Assembly (NCBI GenBank): GCA_947561585.1
Contig: CANNZV010001048.1
Span: forward strand, 124,001-188,000
Length of the DNA: 64,000 nucleotides
Source of the DNA: Caprella mutica
Taxonomy: Eukaryota; Arthropoda; Malacostraca; Amphipoda; Caprellidae
Reading direction: 5' to 3'
Below the pieces are notes generated by a model that worked only from the letters and a program-made list of their open reading frames with translations, was not told where the DNA came from and ran no database searches. The translations under genes and the position numbers were made by a program. Of this stretch, positions 1 through 12,665 are shown piece after piece; the stretch's first letter is position 1, and every line of letters begins with the position of its first letter.

Positions 1-417
1 TTTGCAAGATGTATTTCGATCCATCTCTTGATAAATTTTTCAAGATAAGAGAATAGCTATAAGACCTAATAATTCTGGTCTCTAAAGACTTGTACATCGC
101 TGGTGGCATAGGCTTCGAGAAAAGAGTGCAGTAGTTAGAAGATCATCATAGAAAGTATCATAATTTAACAAGTTATCGGTATCACACTCAATAAAAGCTT
201 TCCTTCAAATGCCTTTTTATTGAGGATAGTCCACTCATAGAACGCACAGCTCGAAAATGTGATGAGATATTGTAATTAAATAGCGGTTTCAAAAGAATTT
301 ATCGACAATTAACTGCAAAGAATTATTATACACATGAAATACTGCAAGCACACATTTCCAAACCAGATAACTTCGCATGAAATAGACTTTACAGACTATT
401 AGCTGTACATTACGAAT
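1..417. other. AT-rich intergenic sequence
   Basis: No open frame, RNA gene or repeat that I can support. The sequence leads directly into the 49-bp tandem array. Confidence 0.5.
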
Positions 418-704
418 ATGATTATAGTACATGTATTTGTAAAATGCATTTAAATAGATATAATTTATGATTATAGTACATGTATTTGTAAAATGCATTT
501 AAATAGATATAATTTATGATTATAGTACATGTATTTGTAAAATGCATTTAAATAGATATAATTTATGATTATAGTACATGTATTTGTAAAATGCATTTGA
601 ATAGATATAATTTATGATTATAGTACATGTATTTGTAAAATGCATTTAAATAGATATAATTTATGATTATAGTACATGTATTTGTAAAATGCATTTAAAT
701 AGAT
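418..704. repeat. 49-bp minisatellite, about 6 copies
   Basis: The unit begins ATGATTATAGTACATGTATT and recurs every 49 bases, with near-identical copies at 421, 470, 519, 568, 617 and 666. One copy has GAATAG instead of AAATAG. The copies are nearly perfect, so the expansion is young. There is no coding sign. Confidence 0.95.
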
Positions 705-1580
705 GTATAATTTTGAGGCGAAGGTAGGACTGGCGTCAAACTTATTCCTCGATGTATTCAGATGTGGTGTGGCTAAATGAGGAAAATTATTCCACTATTT
801 GATGGTGTAAATAGCAATGCAATTATGAGTGTACTTATCGCAATATTGTGGTAAATACTAAGTAAACAGTAAACTGATACAAAAAAACAAAAAGAGTTGC
901 AGTGTGAGAGTACTCAGTAAATTATAAAGGTGTACTTTAATATAAATTAAGGAACACTGTAGATTTTATGGTAGTAACTTGTTACCAAAATTTCAAAGAA
1001 AATGGATTACGATATGACTGGCATACGAAACTGAAGAAAGAGGAGGGAGAAGGTAGATAATGAATGAGTTTATTTGAAAGTAATAAGGCACGAGATGATA
1101 GACTAAGTAATTAGTACGACAGACTAAGTAATTAGTACATTGCAATGCACTCATGCAAGTAAGTACATGATGTACTATTCCAAAGTACTGTCACTATATT
1201 CCATGGCTGTGAATTGTTCACGAAGTGGCTCATCAGCATCAATACCTAACTATTGGACTAGCCTGTATAACACGCGACACAGCAGGTTTCTATGACTACT
1301 CTATGCCACGTACACTCTGTCGCTCCCTTGGTATATCTCCTATGAAAATACATAGTATCAAAACACAATTGAAACAATTTATTCGTAAGAAAATACAGTA
1401 CATAAAGAAAGTACATAACAAAAACTATTATTGTACTCCAAGTGCCCACTAATTAAACTCTTAAGTCTAGAGGCTTTTCGGGCATAACACATTAAAGTGA
1501 TAATTGAACTTTATCTATTGATTAGAGGGACAATTTCAGTATCTACACCATCACTCATTGAATAGGCTTCATCGGTGCGT
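705..1580. other. intergenic, no feature seen
   Basis: AT-rich unique sequence. A 75-codon open frame at 1,225-1,452 overlaps a 63-codon frame on the other strand. Neither resembles a protein family, so neither is called. Confidence 0.4.
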
Positions 1581-1791
1581 TATAGGCTTGGTTACGATTT
1601 ATCGGTGGTCTGTTTCACATCTTCGGTCCTATTAGAAAAACTATACAATATTAATATTCTTATTTTATCTGTATCCATGATACCTGCAGGTATCATGGAT
1701 ACCAATTAAAGTATTGATTAAATAATAATTATTATATTTTTTTTTCATATGACCGAAGATGTTGCACTGACCGATAATTCGTACCTTACCC
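1581..1791. mobile_element. Palindromic MITE, family A, copy 1
   Basis: Both ends carry a family-A terminal inverted repeat: left GGTTACGATTTATCGGTGG, right CCGATAATTCGTACCTTACC. Inside these are TTTCACATCTTCGGTC and its inverse GACCGAAGATG. The centre is a perfect palindrome around CTGCAG, whose half is TATCCATGATACCTGCAG. No open frame is present, so it is non-autonomous. Five more copies lie in this window. Confidence 0.8.
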
Positions 1792-2847
1792 CAGTACTGT
1801 TATCCGATTCATCCAATAATAACGACTTAGAGTGAAGTGAATAACACAATTCGGTAATTCCCAGTGAGAATATTCCCACACCACGTGTAATCAGGTGCCA
1901 GTGATAATCACGAGTATTGCTTTGGAGAACGTGGGATTTTATTGAAATTATACGTGACAATGTGAAGGTAGAGTGCCCTTTTCATCTGTAACTTCAAGGG
2001 ACACCACTGTATATTGCACAGCTGATTAGACAGGGGAATCTAGAAGAAAAGCTTTGTTAAACACACAGTTTTCTTGCAAAGTAAATTGAAATTAATAAAT
2101 AGTTTTAGAAGGAAAAACATTATGAAACTTTATCAAAATTTACCAGAAAATATTTGAGTTATTAAAAAAAGTTGATATTATCAAGAAATATATAAAATGT
2201 TATTGAAATGTGAGTGAATTTAAATAACACTTCCGTCTTGGAGACGTCAATAATATTTGGCTTATGACAATACACATGCCGGTAAGTCTCCAATATGTAT
2301 AATTGATCAATAATCGATCATTTGTGTGTACAGGAGAAAGTATTCGTGAGACCAGCCTCGAACGAAGTGCGTGAGTACATGTCAAGTGAAAAACTTAGAT
2401 ATTCATCCACTGTATCCATCTTCAATTAGAACACACATGTTCTAATGCAAGTGATGAATGCAAATGGTTTACGAGGGTGACGTGCCCCAACGTTATCTGT
2501 CACTAGTAATTAAAGTTAGGGTGTTTAGGTGTCCCAAATAGAGGGCTGTGTTTTGAGAGGACTCTTCAATGAGTAGGTAATTGAGAGAGCAATTGTAGGT
2601 GATAGGGCGTGGTGCCTGAACAGCTGCTAGAGATACATAGCGCTACCTTCCACTCCAATGAGAGCACTGTAAAGTGCTTAGGTGTGAGCACATATAGTAA
2701 GGGATAGACATATTGCAGTGAAATGGAGAACATTGAAATAAAGAACTGTGTGACAATTGGAACACTCCTACACGAGTAGTCTTGAAGAAATAATAGAATT
2801 TTTGTGCCTATCTGAATGATAGTAAACAACACCTGTGAAAACTATTG
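1792..2847. other. intergenic, no feature seen
   Basis: Only short frames of 60-90 codons on one strand with no recognisable motif. No repeat was detected by eye. Confidence 0.4.
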
Positions 2848-4376
2848 GTGGTGAGTGATGGGGATGAGAGTGGTGAGTGATGGGGAAGAGAGTGCTGAGT
2901 GATGGGGAAGAGAGTGCTGAGTGATGGGGAAGAGAGTGCTGAGTGATGGGGAAGAGAGTGGTGAGTGATGAGGATGAGAGTGGTGAGTGATGGGGAAGAG
3001 AGTGATGAGTGACAGGGATGAGAGTGGTGAGTGACAGGGATGAGAGTGGTGAGTGACAGGGATGAGAGTGGTGAGTGACAGGGATGAGAGTGGTGAGTGA
3101 TGGGGATGAGAGTGGTGAGTGATGGGGATGAGAGTGGTGAGTGATGGGGATGAGAGTGGTGAGTGATGGGGATGAGAGTGGTGAGTGATGGGGATGAGAG
3201 TGGTGAGTGATGGGGATGAGAGTGGTGAGTGATGGGGATGAGAGTGGTGAGTGACAGGGATGAGAGTGGTGAGTGACAGGGATGAGAGTGGTGAGTGACA
3301 GGGATGAGAGTGGTGAGTGATGGGGATGAGAGTGGTGAGTGACAGGGATGAGAGTGGTGAGTGACAGGGATGAGAGTGGTGAGTGATGGGGATGAGAGTG
3401 GTAGTGATGGGGATGAGAGTGGTGAGAGACAGGGATGAGAGTGGTGAGAGACAGGGATGAGAGTGGTGAGAGACAGGGATGAGAGTGGTGAGTGACAGGG
3501 ATGAGAGTGGTGAGTGACAGGGATGAGAGTGGTGAGTGACAGGGATGAGAGTGGTGAGTGACAGGGATGAGAGTGGTGAGTGACAGGGATGAGAGTGGTG
3601 AGTGACAGAGATGAGAGTGGTGAGAGACAGGGATGAGAGTGGTGAGAGACAGGGATGAGAGTGGTGAGAGACAGGGATGAGAGTGGTGAGAGACAGGGAT
3701 GAGAGACAGGGATGAGAGTGGTGAGAGACAGGGATGAGAGTGGTGAGTGACAGGGATGAGAGTGGTGAGTGACAGAGATGAGAGTGGTGAGAGACAGAGA
3801 TGAGAGTGGTGAATGACAGGGATGAGAGTGTTAAGTGACAGGGATGAGAGTGGTGAGTGATGGGGATGAGAGTGGTGAGTGACAGAGATGAGAGTGGTGA
3901 GAGACAGGGATGAGAGTGATGAGTGACAGGGATGAGAGACAGGGATGAGAGTGGTGAGAGACAGGGATGAGAGTGGTGAGTGACAGGGATGAGAGTGGTG
4001 AGTGACAGAGATGAGAGTGGTGAGAGACAGAGATGAGAGTGGTGAGTGATGGGGATGAGAGTGGTGAGTGACAGAGATGAGAGTGGTGAGAGACAGGGAT
4101 GAGAGTGATGAGTGACAGGGATGAGAGACAGGGATGAGAGTGTTAAGTGACAGGGATGAGAGTGGTGAGTGATGGGGATGAGAGTGGTGAGTGATGGGGA
4201 TGAGAGTGGTGAGTGATGGGGATGAGAGTGGTGAGTGATGGGGATGAGAGTGGTGAGTGATGGGGATGAGAGTGGTGAGTGATGGGGATGAGAGTGGTGA
4301 GTGATGGGGATGAGAGTGGTGAGTGACAGGGATAAGAGTGATGAGTGACAGAGATGAGAGTGGTGAGTGACAGCAA
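2848..4376. repeat. 22-bp minisatellite, about 70 copies
   Basis: The unit is GAGAGTGGTGAGTGAYRGGGAT, with interspersed TGGGG and CAGGG variants and a GAGAGACAGG subvariant. Variant types occur in runs, for example TGGGG near 3,090-3,240 and 4,160-4,310. This indicates local duplication of blocks. The strand is strongly purine-rich. The antisense 77-codon frame (4,143-4,376) is a by-product of the repeat. Confidence 0.95.
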
Positions 4377-4385
4377 TGATGCCTA

Positions 4386-4704
4386 CAGACAGACCCGCTT
4401 TAAGTAGACCCCGCTTTTAGAACATGACGACTTAAAACGGAGTTGACCCCAAGCTAAATTACATAAGTTGTATTGGGAAACTATTTTTTTTAAATAATTG
4501 TAAACAATTTTCTTTACATTGAAGGAATCATACAAAATATGGTACATAGTACTAGTAACCATGCAAACGTTCTTTGATTTTTATTAATAGATAACGAAAA
4601 GATTGGAGTAACATTGCTTAAACTTAAAGCGGAGTCTCCCCCGCTTTAAGTTCTATTTCTAAGTTAATCTGAGGTACTATTTTGACTTGAAGCGGGTCTG
4701 CCTG
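4386..4704. mobile_element. pogo/Tigger-like MITE, TA-flanked
   Basis: The 319-bp element starts CAGACAGACCCGCTTTAAG and ends with the inverse, CTTGAAGCGGGTCTGCCTG. TA lies immediately outside each end (4,384-4,385 and 4,705-4,706). The CAG...ACCCGCTTTAAG type of end and the TA duplication match the pogo/Tigger branch of Tc1/mariner. Subterminal copies of CCCCGCTTTAAG are also present. No transposase frame is present. It sits directly at the end of the 22-bp array. Confidence 0.75.
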
Positions 4705-4995
4705 TATCTAAAATATTCACTTCACACTACAGTGAGTACATATTCCATTGGTAGAGTTGTACTCCCCAATCTAAAGCACAACACACCACTCCTGTGGTTA
4801 CACTCTACTCCCTAGAACATAGCAATGAAAAGAGTATCTCTGCTGGGCATGTTTCAATATTCATGTTTCATTTGAATAGCACAGCACAGTCACAGCAGAC
4901 TGGAGTTAGTTTGCATGAGCATCAAAAGAACATCCACAGATGTTATATTTAATACTTTATCATGTCGACTTTTAACAAGGATATCAATTGTGTAT

Positions 4996-6345
4996 AAGTG
5001 AAATAGCAAAATGGTGACAAAGTGAAATAGCAAAATGACGACAAAGTGATGGGTAAAATGACGACAAAGTGATGGGTAAAATGATGACAAAGTGATGGGT
5101 AAAATGACGACAAAGTGATGGGTAAAATGACGACAAAGTGATGGGTAAAATGACGACAAAGTGATGGGTAAAATGATGACAAAGTGATGGGTAAAATGAT
5201 GACAAAGTGATGGGTAAAATGATGACAAAGTGATGGGTAAAATGACGACAAAGTGATGGGTAAAATGACGACAAAGTGATGGGTAAAATGATGACAAAGT
5301 GATGGGTAAAATGGTGACATAGTGACGGGTAAAATGATGACAAAGTGATGGGTAAAATGATGACAAAGTGATGGGTAAAATGACGACAAAGTGATGGGTA
5401 AAATGACGACAAAGTGATGGGTAAAATGATGACAAAGTGATGGGTAAAATGATGACAAAGTGATGGATAAAATGATGACAAAGTGATGGGTAAAATGATG
5501 ACAAAGTGATGGGTAAAATGATGACAAAGTGATGGGTAAAATGATGACAAAGTGATGGGTAAAATGATGACAAAGTGATGGGTAAAATGATGACAAAGTG
5601 ATGGGTAAAATGATGACAAAGTGATGGGTAAAATGATGACAAAGTGATGGGTAAAATGATGACAAAGTGATGGGTAAAATGATGACAAAGTGATGGGTAA
5701 AATGATGACAAAGTGATGGGTAGAATGATGACAAAGTGATGGGTAGAATGATGACAAAGTGATGGGTAAAATGATGACAAAGTGATGGGTAAAATGATGA
5801 CAAAGTGATGGGTAAAATGATGACAAAGTGATAAGTAAAATGATGACAAAGTGATGGGTAGAATGATGACAAAGTGATAAGTAAAATGATGACAAAGTGA
5901 TGGGTAAAATGATGACAAAGTGATGGGTAAAATGATGACAAAGTGATGGGTAAAATGATGACAAAGTGATGGGTAAGATGATGACACAGTGATGGGTAAA
6001 ATGATGACACAGTGATGGGTAAAATGATGACAAAGTGATGGGTAAAATGATGACAAAGTGATGGGTAAAATGATGACAAAGTGATGGGTAAAATGATGAC
6101 AAAGTGATGGGTAAAATGGTAACAAAGTGATGGGTAAAATGATGACACAGTGATGGGTAAAATGATGACAAAGTGATGGGTAAAATGATGACACAGTGAT
6201 GGGTAAAATGACGACAAAGTGATGGGTAAAATGATGACAAAGTGATGGGTAAAATGATGACAAAGTGATGGGTAAAATGATGACAAAGTGATGGGTAAAA
6301 TGATGACACAGTGATGGGTAAAATGACGACAAAGTGATAGGCTGA
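4996..6345. repeat. 23-bp minisatellite, about 58 copies
   Basis: The unit is ATGATGACAAAGTGATGGG followed by TAAA (23 bp), with ATGACGAC, ACACAGTG and GATAAGTA variants. Because 23 is not a multiple of three, a read-through frame cycles through all three phases. That produces three overlapping antisense frames of 454-485 codons rich in HHF, YPSLC and ILPITL. These are repeat artefacts. Confidence 0.97.
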
Positions 6346-6879
6346 CACTAGTAACTAAAACACTGACACCAAAGTCCGTAGACTCGTAGCTATCCCTCCT
6401 CATCACTCGTATTACTAATTAACATGATGACTTATTGTCATTGCGTGGAGAGAGACACTGAGTATAAGAATTAGATTTTAGAGGAACGTGTAAATCTGTT
6501 CTGAAGAATATACTTACAGATATAGAGAGCATACTAAGTAGCAGAGTTAGGTAAGTGCAATGGTATATTAAAATGTTACCAAAAGGGAAACAACTGACTG
6601 CTGTAACATCAATCAGGGGTATCATTACAACTCTTAACGGTTCCTAATATTGTAATAGAATAACAAAGTAGAACACGAGTACAGCCACACAGTCTCAGGC
6701 ATAGGTGCATAGCACACAGTCACCAGCACACATTGCTGTATGAATTATGCACCCACGGCCCATTGATCTGGTAGTGTATGCCAGTTCTACTGTTTGTCAG
6801 TCTAATCATTAGCCAATACATTCACTGGCATAACGTCACTGTGACATCACAGGGAGATGGGAAGGAGGAATGAGAGGGT
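6346..6879. other. intergenic, no feature seen
   Basis: Unique sequence between two minisatellites. The 68-codon antisense frame at 6,419-6,625 has no recognisable similarity. Confidence 0.4.
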
Positions 6880-7460
6880 ATAGCTTTCTTCTCTACTAGC
6901 TTTCTATATACTGAGGGTAGCTTTCTTCTCTACTAGAGAGGGTATAGCTTTCTTCTCTACTAGCTTTCTATATACTGAGGGTAGCTTTCTTCTCTACTAG
7001 AGAGGGTATAGCTTTCTTCTCTACTAGAGAGGGTATAGCTTTCTTCTCTACTAGCTTTCTATATACTGAGGGTAGCTTTCTTCTCTACTAGAGAGGGTAT
7101 AGCTTTCTTCTCTACTAGAGAGGGTATAGCTTTCTTCTCTACTAGAGAGGGTATAGCTTTCTTCTCTACTAGAGAGGGTATAGCTTTCTTCTCTACTAGA
7201 GAGGGTATAGCTTTCTTCTCTACTAGAGAGGGTATAGCTTTCTTCTCTACTAGAGAGGGTATAGCTTTCTTCTCTACTAGAGAGGGTATAGCTTTCTTCT
7301 CTACTAGCTTTCTATATACTGAGGGTAGCTTTCTTTACAGAGAGGGTAGCTTTCTTTACAGAGAGGGTAGCTTTCTTTACAGAGGGTATAGCTTTCATTA
7401 CAGAGGGTATAGCTTTCTGTACAGAGGGCAAAGCTTTCTTTACAGAGGGTAGCTTTCATC
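6880..7460. repeat. 27-bp minisatellite with a longer variant
   Basis: The basic unit is AGAGAGGGTATAGCTTTCTT plus CTCTACT (27 bp). It alternates with an extended unit containing CTTTCTATATACTGAGGGTA. Towards 7,330-7,450 the array decays into GAGGGTAGCTTTCTTTACA-type units. A run of about seven near-perfect copies lies at 7,090-7,300. Confidence 0.93.
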
Positions 7461-8610
7461 AGGAGTCAATAGAGCAAACAAACAGTGCTCTTTAGGCCAA
7501 TCAATTAATTCAATAATTGCAATAAATACCATTGGTCTGGTGCTTCTAATAGAATCAACAGAGGGTAATTGCTTCATTGTGTGTGGCTTGCTAGCCCACC
7601 CCCAATAAATATAGTGATATAACAAAGTTAACTCCGCTAAAACATCTGATCAGTGCCATTCACCAGGCCTCAGATTTCATAAGATTGTACTTGATTAGTA
7701 AGTATGTACATTATATACTACTCAGTCATTAATAACATGCACTTTCTTACTTAAAGTGTAAAGGAGAGCGTTTGTAGATTGAGTAGTGAGGGAGGTAGCC
7801 CCCCCCCTTCTCCCCCGTCACTTTCTCTCTCAGCTGTTGTGGGAAGGCAAGGCACACAGCTTTAATGTTTATACCTCCCACTCAAGAGTACGAACTCACA
7901 CACCTCCCATTGATAATAAATGGAGTGGCTATATCTCACCATACCATTAATTAACCAATGCACAGATTAGCGACAGAGAGAGAGAGTACTGGAGTGTTGG
8001 CGCTAGCGAGGAGACTAGTTGGTGGCGACAGCGACTGCTACACTCAATTAGCCAGCCTCAGCAACTCACGCCACAAGAGCTCCTTAACTTGAACACACAC
8101 AAAAAATACACACGCCTAACTACTCTAACACAATTAACAAAAAGTGAATCGGCCGATGGAAAGAATTCGCACAAATTGTATGCAAAGAATGCAAGCTATT
8201 TTCTGGGGAATCTTTTTCAGGGAATTATATACAGAGAATATGAAAAAATTCAGATTGATATAAAAATAGCTTTTTTAGACGAAAGTTAGCATGTGTCCTT
8301 CCATTTGAATTGACATTTGTGTTAGTAGAGTGGTGTGCATATTGCATGCTCCATATAAATACCATGAGTAAATATTTCATTGGTTAGAAGGTGTACGAAC
8401 GCACACATGTACACTGCAGTGGCGGCTGTAACAAGAGATGCTGCTGCCAGCTGCTATAGCTAAGGCTCCAGGTCACTTATCTCAGAGGTGTTCTACAGCA
8501 ATGCAAAACTCATTGCACTCATCACAAATAGAAAAAGCACACTTAATATGAATATATTAACAATCTAGTACCCATCACTCATTCTAGTTTCACTGAATCT
8601 TTTTCCACTA
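7461..8610. other. intergenic, no gene seen
   Basis: It holds a C-run near 7,800 and a short GA run near 7,975. A 66-codon frame at 8,089-8,289 has no recognisable family and is not called. Confidence 0.4.
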
Positions 8611-8760
8611 GGGTAAGTTACCGAGTTATCGGTCAGTTCTACATTTTCGGTCATATAAGAAAAAAAGCTATATAATTTTTATTATTTAATTAGTAACCAT
8701 GATACCTGTAGGTATTATGGATACCAATAAAAATAACGAATTAAAATATTTATTTTTCTT
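8611..8760. mobile_element. Family A MITE, copy 2, right end missing
   Basis: The left end GGGTAAGTTACCGAGTTATC is followed by ACATTTTCGGTCATATAAG and by the core CCATGATACCTGTAGGTAT. The right arm stops after the core, at about TTTATTTTTCTT, and the CCGATAATTCGTAAC end is absent. This is a truncated copy. Confidence 0.75.
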
Positions 8761-9308
8761 GTTGCCTCCACAATGGAAATATTCTGCAGGTTACATTTTG
8801 ATGGTAATTGTTACTAATAACCAATTGCCATTTGCAAGGGGTATTTAATTCTCATCTGGTAAATGGTGGTTGTATGTCACCTTTTGTAGCACTCATACTA
8901 ACAGACGTGATGAGATTTCAAACAAATCCTTACTAGCAGACAGTTTGTTTGATAACATGCTGAGAGAGCATACACTCTGCTAAAAGACATATAGGAGTAA
9001 TAGCACATATACTATAGGGTGAACATTATTGCAACATTGGTAAATATATACAACTTTCTATTTTTGAATCCTTTATGAGGGGAACTTTATTGAGTTAAAA
9101 ATATATGAAATGCCCATATTTTAATACCAATTTATACATATAAGATGCACGAGGCAGACAAGATAATTGAAAGTTGTTTTACTACAAACACGTGGTACTA
9201 TAAGGATTTATAAATAATTACAGGTTAGATATGTCTCATAGAAGTTTCTTCTTCTTGATTACGGTCATTTTACCCCTTTTCTTGAAATTTGGTGAAAGTT
9301 TAGGCGAA
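8761..9308. other. intergenic, no feature seen
   Basis: AT-rich unique sequence with no supported feature. Confidence 0.4.
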
Positions 9309-9440
9309 ATGCAGGACTTCTTTGAATTAAAAGAAGGGCAAATTGTTGGAGCCTCATTACTAAGGTTGTCAAACTGTTTGGTATTTCGAAAGCTGCACTA
9401 TCAAGAACTGTGACAAGCAACTATTTACATGTTTGATGAA
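9309..9440 (+). pseudogene. Tc1-like transposase N-terminus fragment
   Basis: The frame starting about 9,309 reads MQDFFELKEGQIVGASL. A one-frame shift then gives TKVVKLFGISKAALSRTVT. Together they match the N-terminal helix-turn-helix of Tc1-like transposases, with the usual pattern F.+GQIVGA.L followed by a second helix G.S.A..S...T. The reading frame shifts near 9,355 and stops near 9,440. The catalytic domain is not recognisable downstream, where the 21-bp array begins, so this is a decayed fragment. The family call rests on motif memory only. Confidence 0.5.
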
Positions 9441-9836
9441 GAAGACCTAACAACCATACAGAATATCTGAATTCGAACTAATTCTTCTCCCGTTCTTGCC
9501 GAGTACAACAAATATAGAATCTAAGGATTGTCAGTGAGTTCATAATATCAACAAGTTGACAATAGTATCCAATTGCAAAAATGGCTGTAACAGTTTTTGT
9601 GCTGATTCACGTAGCTGCAATGAGTGCTATGTATATTCTATGGCTGCAGGTAAAAATCATAAGCACAACACACGGGAGTATCTCTATGAATATTGATAAT
9701 GTTACACCAGTGTGCGAAATTGGCAAGCAACCAATGGTACAGCATGAATCATTCTGGTTATACGGACAATAGCAACTCACTGCCATTGGTCATGAGGAGA
9801 ATGAGAGGAATGAACAGTATAAATATTTAGAACTCC
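9441..9836. other. region between Tc1 fragment and 21-bp array
   Basis: May contain further decayed transposon sequence. A 63-codon frame from an ATG at 9,581 has no recognisable similarity. Confidence 0.3.
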
Positions 9837-10665
9837 AGCTTCTCCACTGGCATCTCCAGCTACTCCACTGGCAACTCCAGCTACTCCACTGGCAACTCCA
9901 GCTACTCCACTGGCAACTCCAGCTACTCCACTGGCAACTCCAGCTACTCCACTGGCAACTCCAGCTACTCCACTGGCAACTCCAGCTACTCCACTGGCAA
10001 CTCCAGCTACTCCACTGGCAACTCCAGCTACTCCACTGGCAACTCCAGCTACTCCACTGGCAACTCCAGCTACTCCACTGGCAACTCCAGCTACTCCACT
10101 GGCAACTCCAGCTACTCCACTAGTAACTCCAGCTACTCCACTAGTAACTCCAGCTACTCCACTAGTAACTCCAGCTACTCCACTAGTAACTCCAGCTACT
10201 CCACTAGTAACTCCAGCTACTCCACTAGTAACTCCAGCTACTCCACTAGTAACTCCAGCTACTCCACAATCAACTCCAGCTACTCCACAATCAACTCCAG
10301 CTACTCCACAATCAACTCCAGCTACTCCACAATCAACTCCAGCTACTCCACAATCAACTCCAGCTACTCCACAATCAACTCCAGCTACTCCACAATCAAC
10401 TCCAGCTACTCCACAATCAACTCCAGCTACTCCACAATCAACTCCAGCTACTCCACAATCAACTCCAGCTACTCCACAATCAACTCCAGCTACTCCACAA
10501 TCAACTCCAGCTACTCCACAATCAACTCCAGCTACTCCACAATCAACTCCAGCTACTCCACAATCAACTCCAGCTACTCCACTGGCAACTCCAGCTACTC
10601 CACTAGCAACTCCAGCTACTCCACTAGCAACTCCAGCTACTCCACTGGCAACTCCAGCTACTTCA
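9837..10665. repeat. 21-bp minisatellite in homogeneous blocks
   Basis: The unit is CTCCAGCTACTCCACTGGCA plus A (21 bp, about 39 copies). Three variant types occur in pure blocks: CTGGCAA at 9,850-10,110, CTAGTAA at 10,110-10,255 and CAATCAA at 10,260-10,575, then CTGGCAA/CTAGCAA again. The period is a multiple of three. A 321-codon antisense frame (10,742-9,777) therefore stays open, with seven-residue units GVAGVAS, GVAGVTS or GVAGVDC. The variants all change amino acids and no flanking protein domain is visible, so I treat the frame as non-genic. Confidence 0.93.
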
Positions 10666-11636
10666 TCGACAGCGTGAGATGCCAATAAAAAAGTAGGCTG
10701 CAAGATATAATCTTGTTGTTCTACCACAACATTGTCCAACAAATGGGAAAGTAACTGCTCAGATCAGACCATTCATTGGTTGTTCTTCGCCTCCAAGAGT
10801 TTTTGAAGAAGTGCAAAAGGAATGTATGAAGGCAGACGTCAAGACTCAATTCCAAACAGGATATTAGAACTGCTATCACATATTGAATCTATAGAACTCC
10901 CTGAACTTTATAATCAACTAAATGGTGCGGATTCAATTTAAACAATGAGTGAAAAGGAAATATCTTTCCGATACACCAGTCTATCATAATATCCATAACT
11001 ATTGAACGAACCAGAATTGCAGCAGAATACAAATAAGATTTCTTTGGATGATCTTAAATGTAGCGCCATTGTTATATTTGGCAAAATAAGAGGATATATA
11101 GAGCCCTCACACCCAGTAACATGGAGTGCTGTAAAATGTGATGGTACGTGCATGTGTAGATGACAGAGACATGTCACTAGACAGCTCTCGACATGAATAT
11201 TAATGCCTTTCATATCCTAAGTGTTTTCAGCCACAGACTTCATGAAATTAAACAAAAATGATACTTCACGAATTATTAAAAAGGAAGTAGGTATATTGCG
11301 TACGAGCTCTGAATATTTAAGTCTCCTGGTCCGATCAGATGAATTATTGCATTCGGTAGAATTTAAATAACCACGAGGAATGTTTAAATAAGGAGGGAGT
11401 GTACATAGAATTCTTGTTGTATCACGTCTTGAAAGGAAACAAAGGAGTGTTGGTGATAATGATTATATTTCACTGACTAAGATATGTGTATTGCGTAGGT
11501 ATGAGCATTCACTGCCAACTTCCAAATTATGCAAAACTTCAGAGGAGATATGCGATGGTCTGTAAATGAGATTCCAAGACCAGGAATATAGACAATGCTA
11601 TTGATGGCAGAGACAGTCGAATTTAATGAAGACTAA
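10666..11636. other. intergenic, no gene seen
   Basis: A 91-codon antisense frame at 10,938-11,213 has no recognised family and no splice context. Nothing else is supported. Confidence 0.35.
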
Positions 11637-11936
11637 AGCACTGTACACACGTAGGGTTTTTTAAGTCTTTTCACCAGACTTTTTGCTAAGCTCCTCCTTT
11701 TTCCACAAGAATATAAGAAAAACACGATATAAATCGTACAATTATTATTTGGTATCCATGATACCTGCAGTTATCAATTATTAGTTAGTATCCATGATAC
11801 CTGCAGGTATCATGGATACTAACTAATAATTGTACGATTTATATAGTTTTTTCTTATATTCTTGTGGAAAAGGTAGGAGGAGCTTAGCAAAAAGTCTGGT
11901 GGAAAGACTTAAAAAACCCTCAGTGTGTACGGCCCT
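11637..11936. mobile_element. Family B MITE, copy 1, with family A core
   Basis: The ends are GTAGGGTTTTTTAAGTCTTT and its inverse, AAAGACTTAAAAAACCCT, with a GTACACAC tip. Next comes GACTTTTTGCTAAGCTCCTC and its inverse. The centre holds the same palindromic CCATGATACCTGCAGGTATC core found in family A, preceded by a partial second copy of the half-site. At 300 bp with no frame, it is a palindromic non-autonomous element. The target duplication is unclear here: TAA on the left and TTA on the right. Confidence 0.82.
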
Positions 11937-12439
11937 TTAGTGTGCTATATACATTCTGGAAAGAAGTCAAACGATTCCATATCTTTGCTGAATTATCAAA
12001 CTAAAGAGAAATGATATAAAAGCTTTCGAAGATAAGGAGATACGTTCTCCCCTTGGGAATCAAACTCGAACTCTTGCATAGTAAGTTAGCACAGTTTCTA
12101 ACCTGCAGTGTCATGGTTAAGCTAGACAAAATAAGTTAAAAGAGTTTCGATAAAAGAAATGAACTCCCTGTACACTAGTTTACACTTCCACACCTCTGTG
12201 GTGAGTCATTATCGCACTGACGATATTGAAGTGATGGCATATATATGGAAGGGTAAATAGAAAATAATGGTGAAAAAATGAATAGGTGCAAGTCTTTGTA
12301 GATGCAGTCATCAAAGAAATTTGGCTCCATGAACACAGTGAATACAATTACTTAATAATGATAATTTACTCAGAAACAATGGAACAAAACATAATCAGGT
12401 AAAATATGAAGTGTTAAATAACATCGTTTGGCTGTCCAG
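11937..12439. other. intergenic, no feature seen
   Basis: No supported feature. Confidence 0.35.
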
Positions 12440-12665
12440 GTACCCTAAAATATAGGGTATTATTGGGCCCTTCAGTTGTTTATTTACTTACCAAAGAATG
12501 TGACAAAAAGGGACACAAGCACTCATGGATTGAAGAGGAAAATGAAGAGGTGATAGTAAACGAAGTCTACCTAACACAATAATCTAAGAGCTCGTAGTTG
12601 AAGAGCATAACTCTAGCGCTATCCTCTAAAACTGCAAGTAGCGTTAAAGATAATAAACTATAGAG
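12440..12665 (+). repeat. Interspersed repeat family C, partial copy
   Basis: Shares GAAGAGCATAACTCTAGCGC and CTCTAAAACTGCAAGTAGCG, plus upstream AATGAAGAGGTGATAGTA, with copies at 27.9 kb, 33.5 kb and (inverted) 51 kb. The family is unclassified. A 31-codon stretch upstream is open but not conserved as a frame in the other copies. Confidence 0.75.

Noticed and set aside
4890..6406. Three overlapping antisense open frames of 454-485 codons
   Set aside because: They are the three phases of a 23-bp tandem repeat that lacks stop codons. The peptide is a pure repeat of HHF, YPSLC and ILPITL, and the frames end soon after leaving the array.
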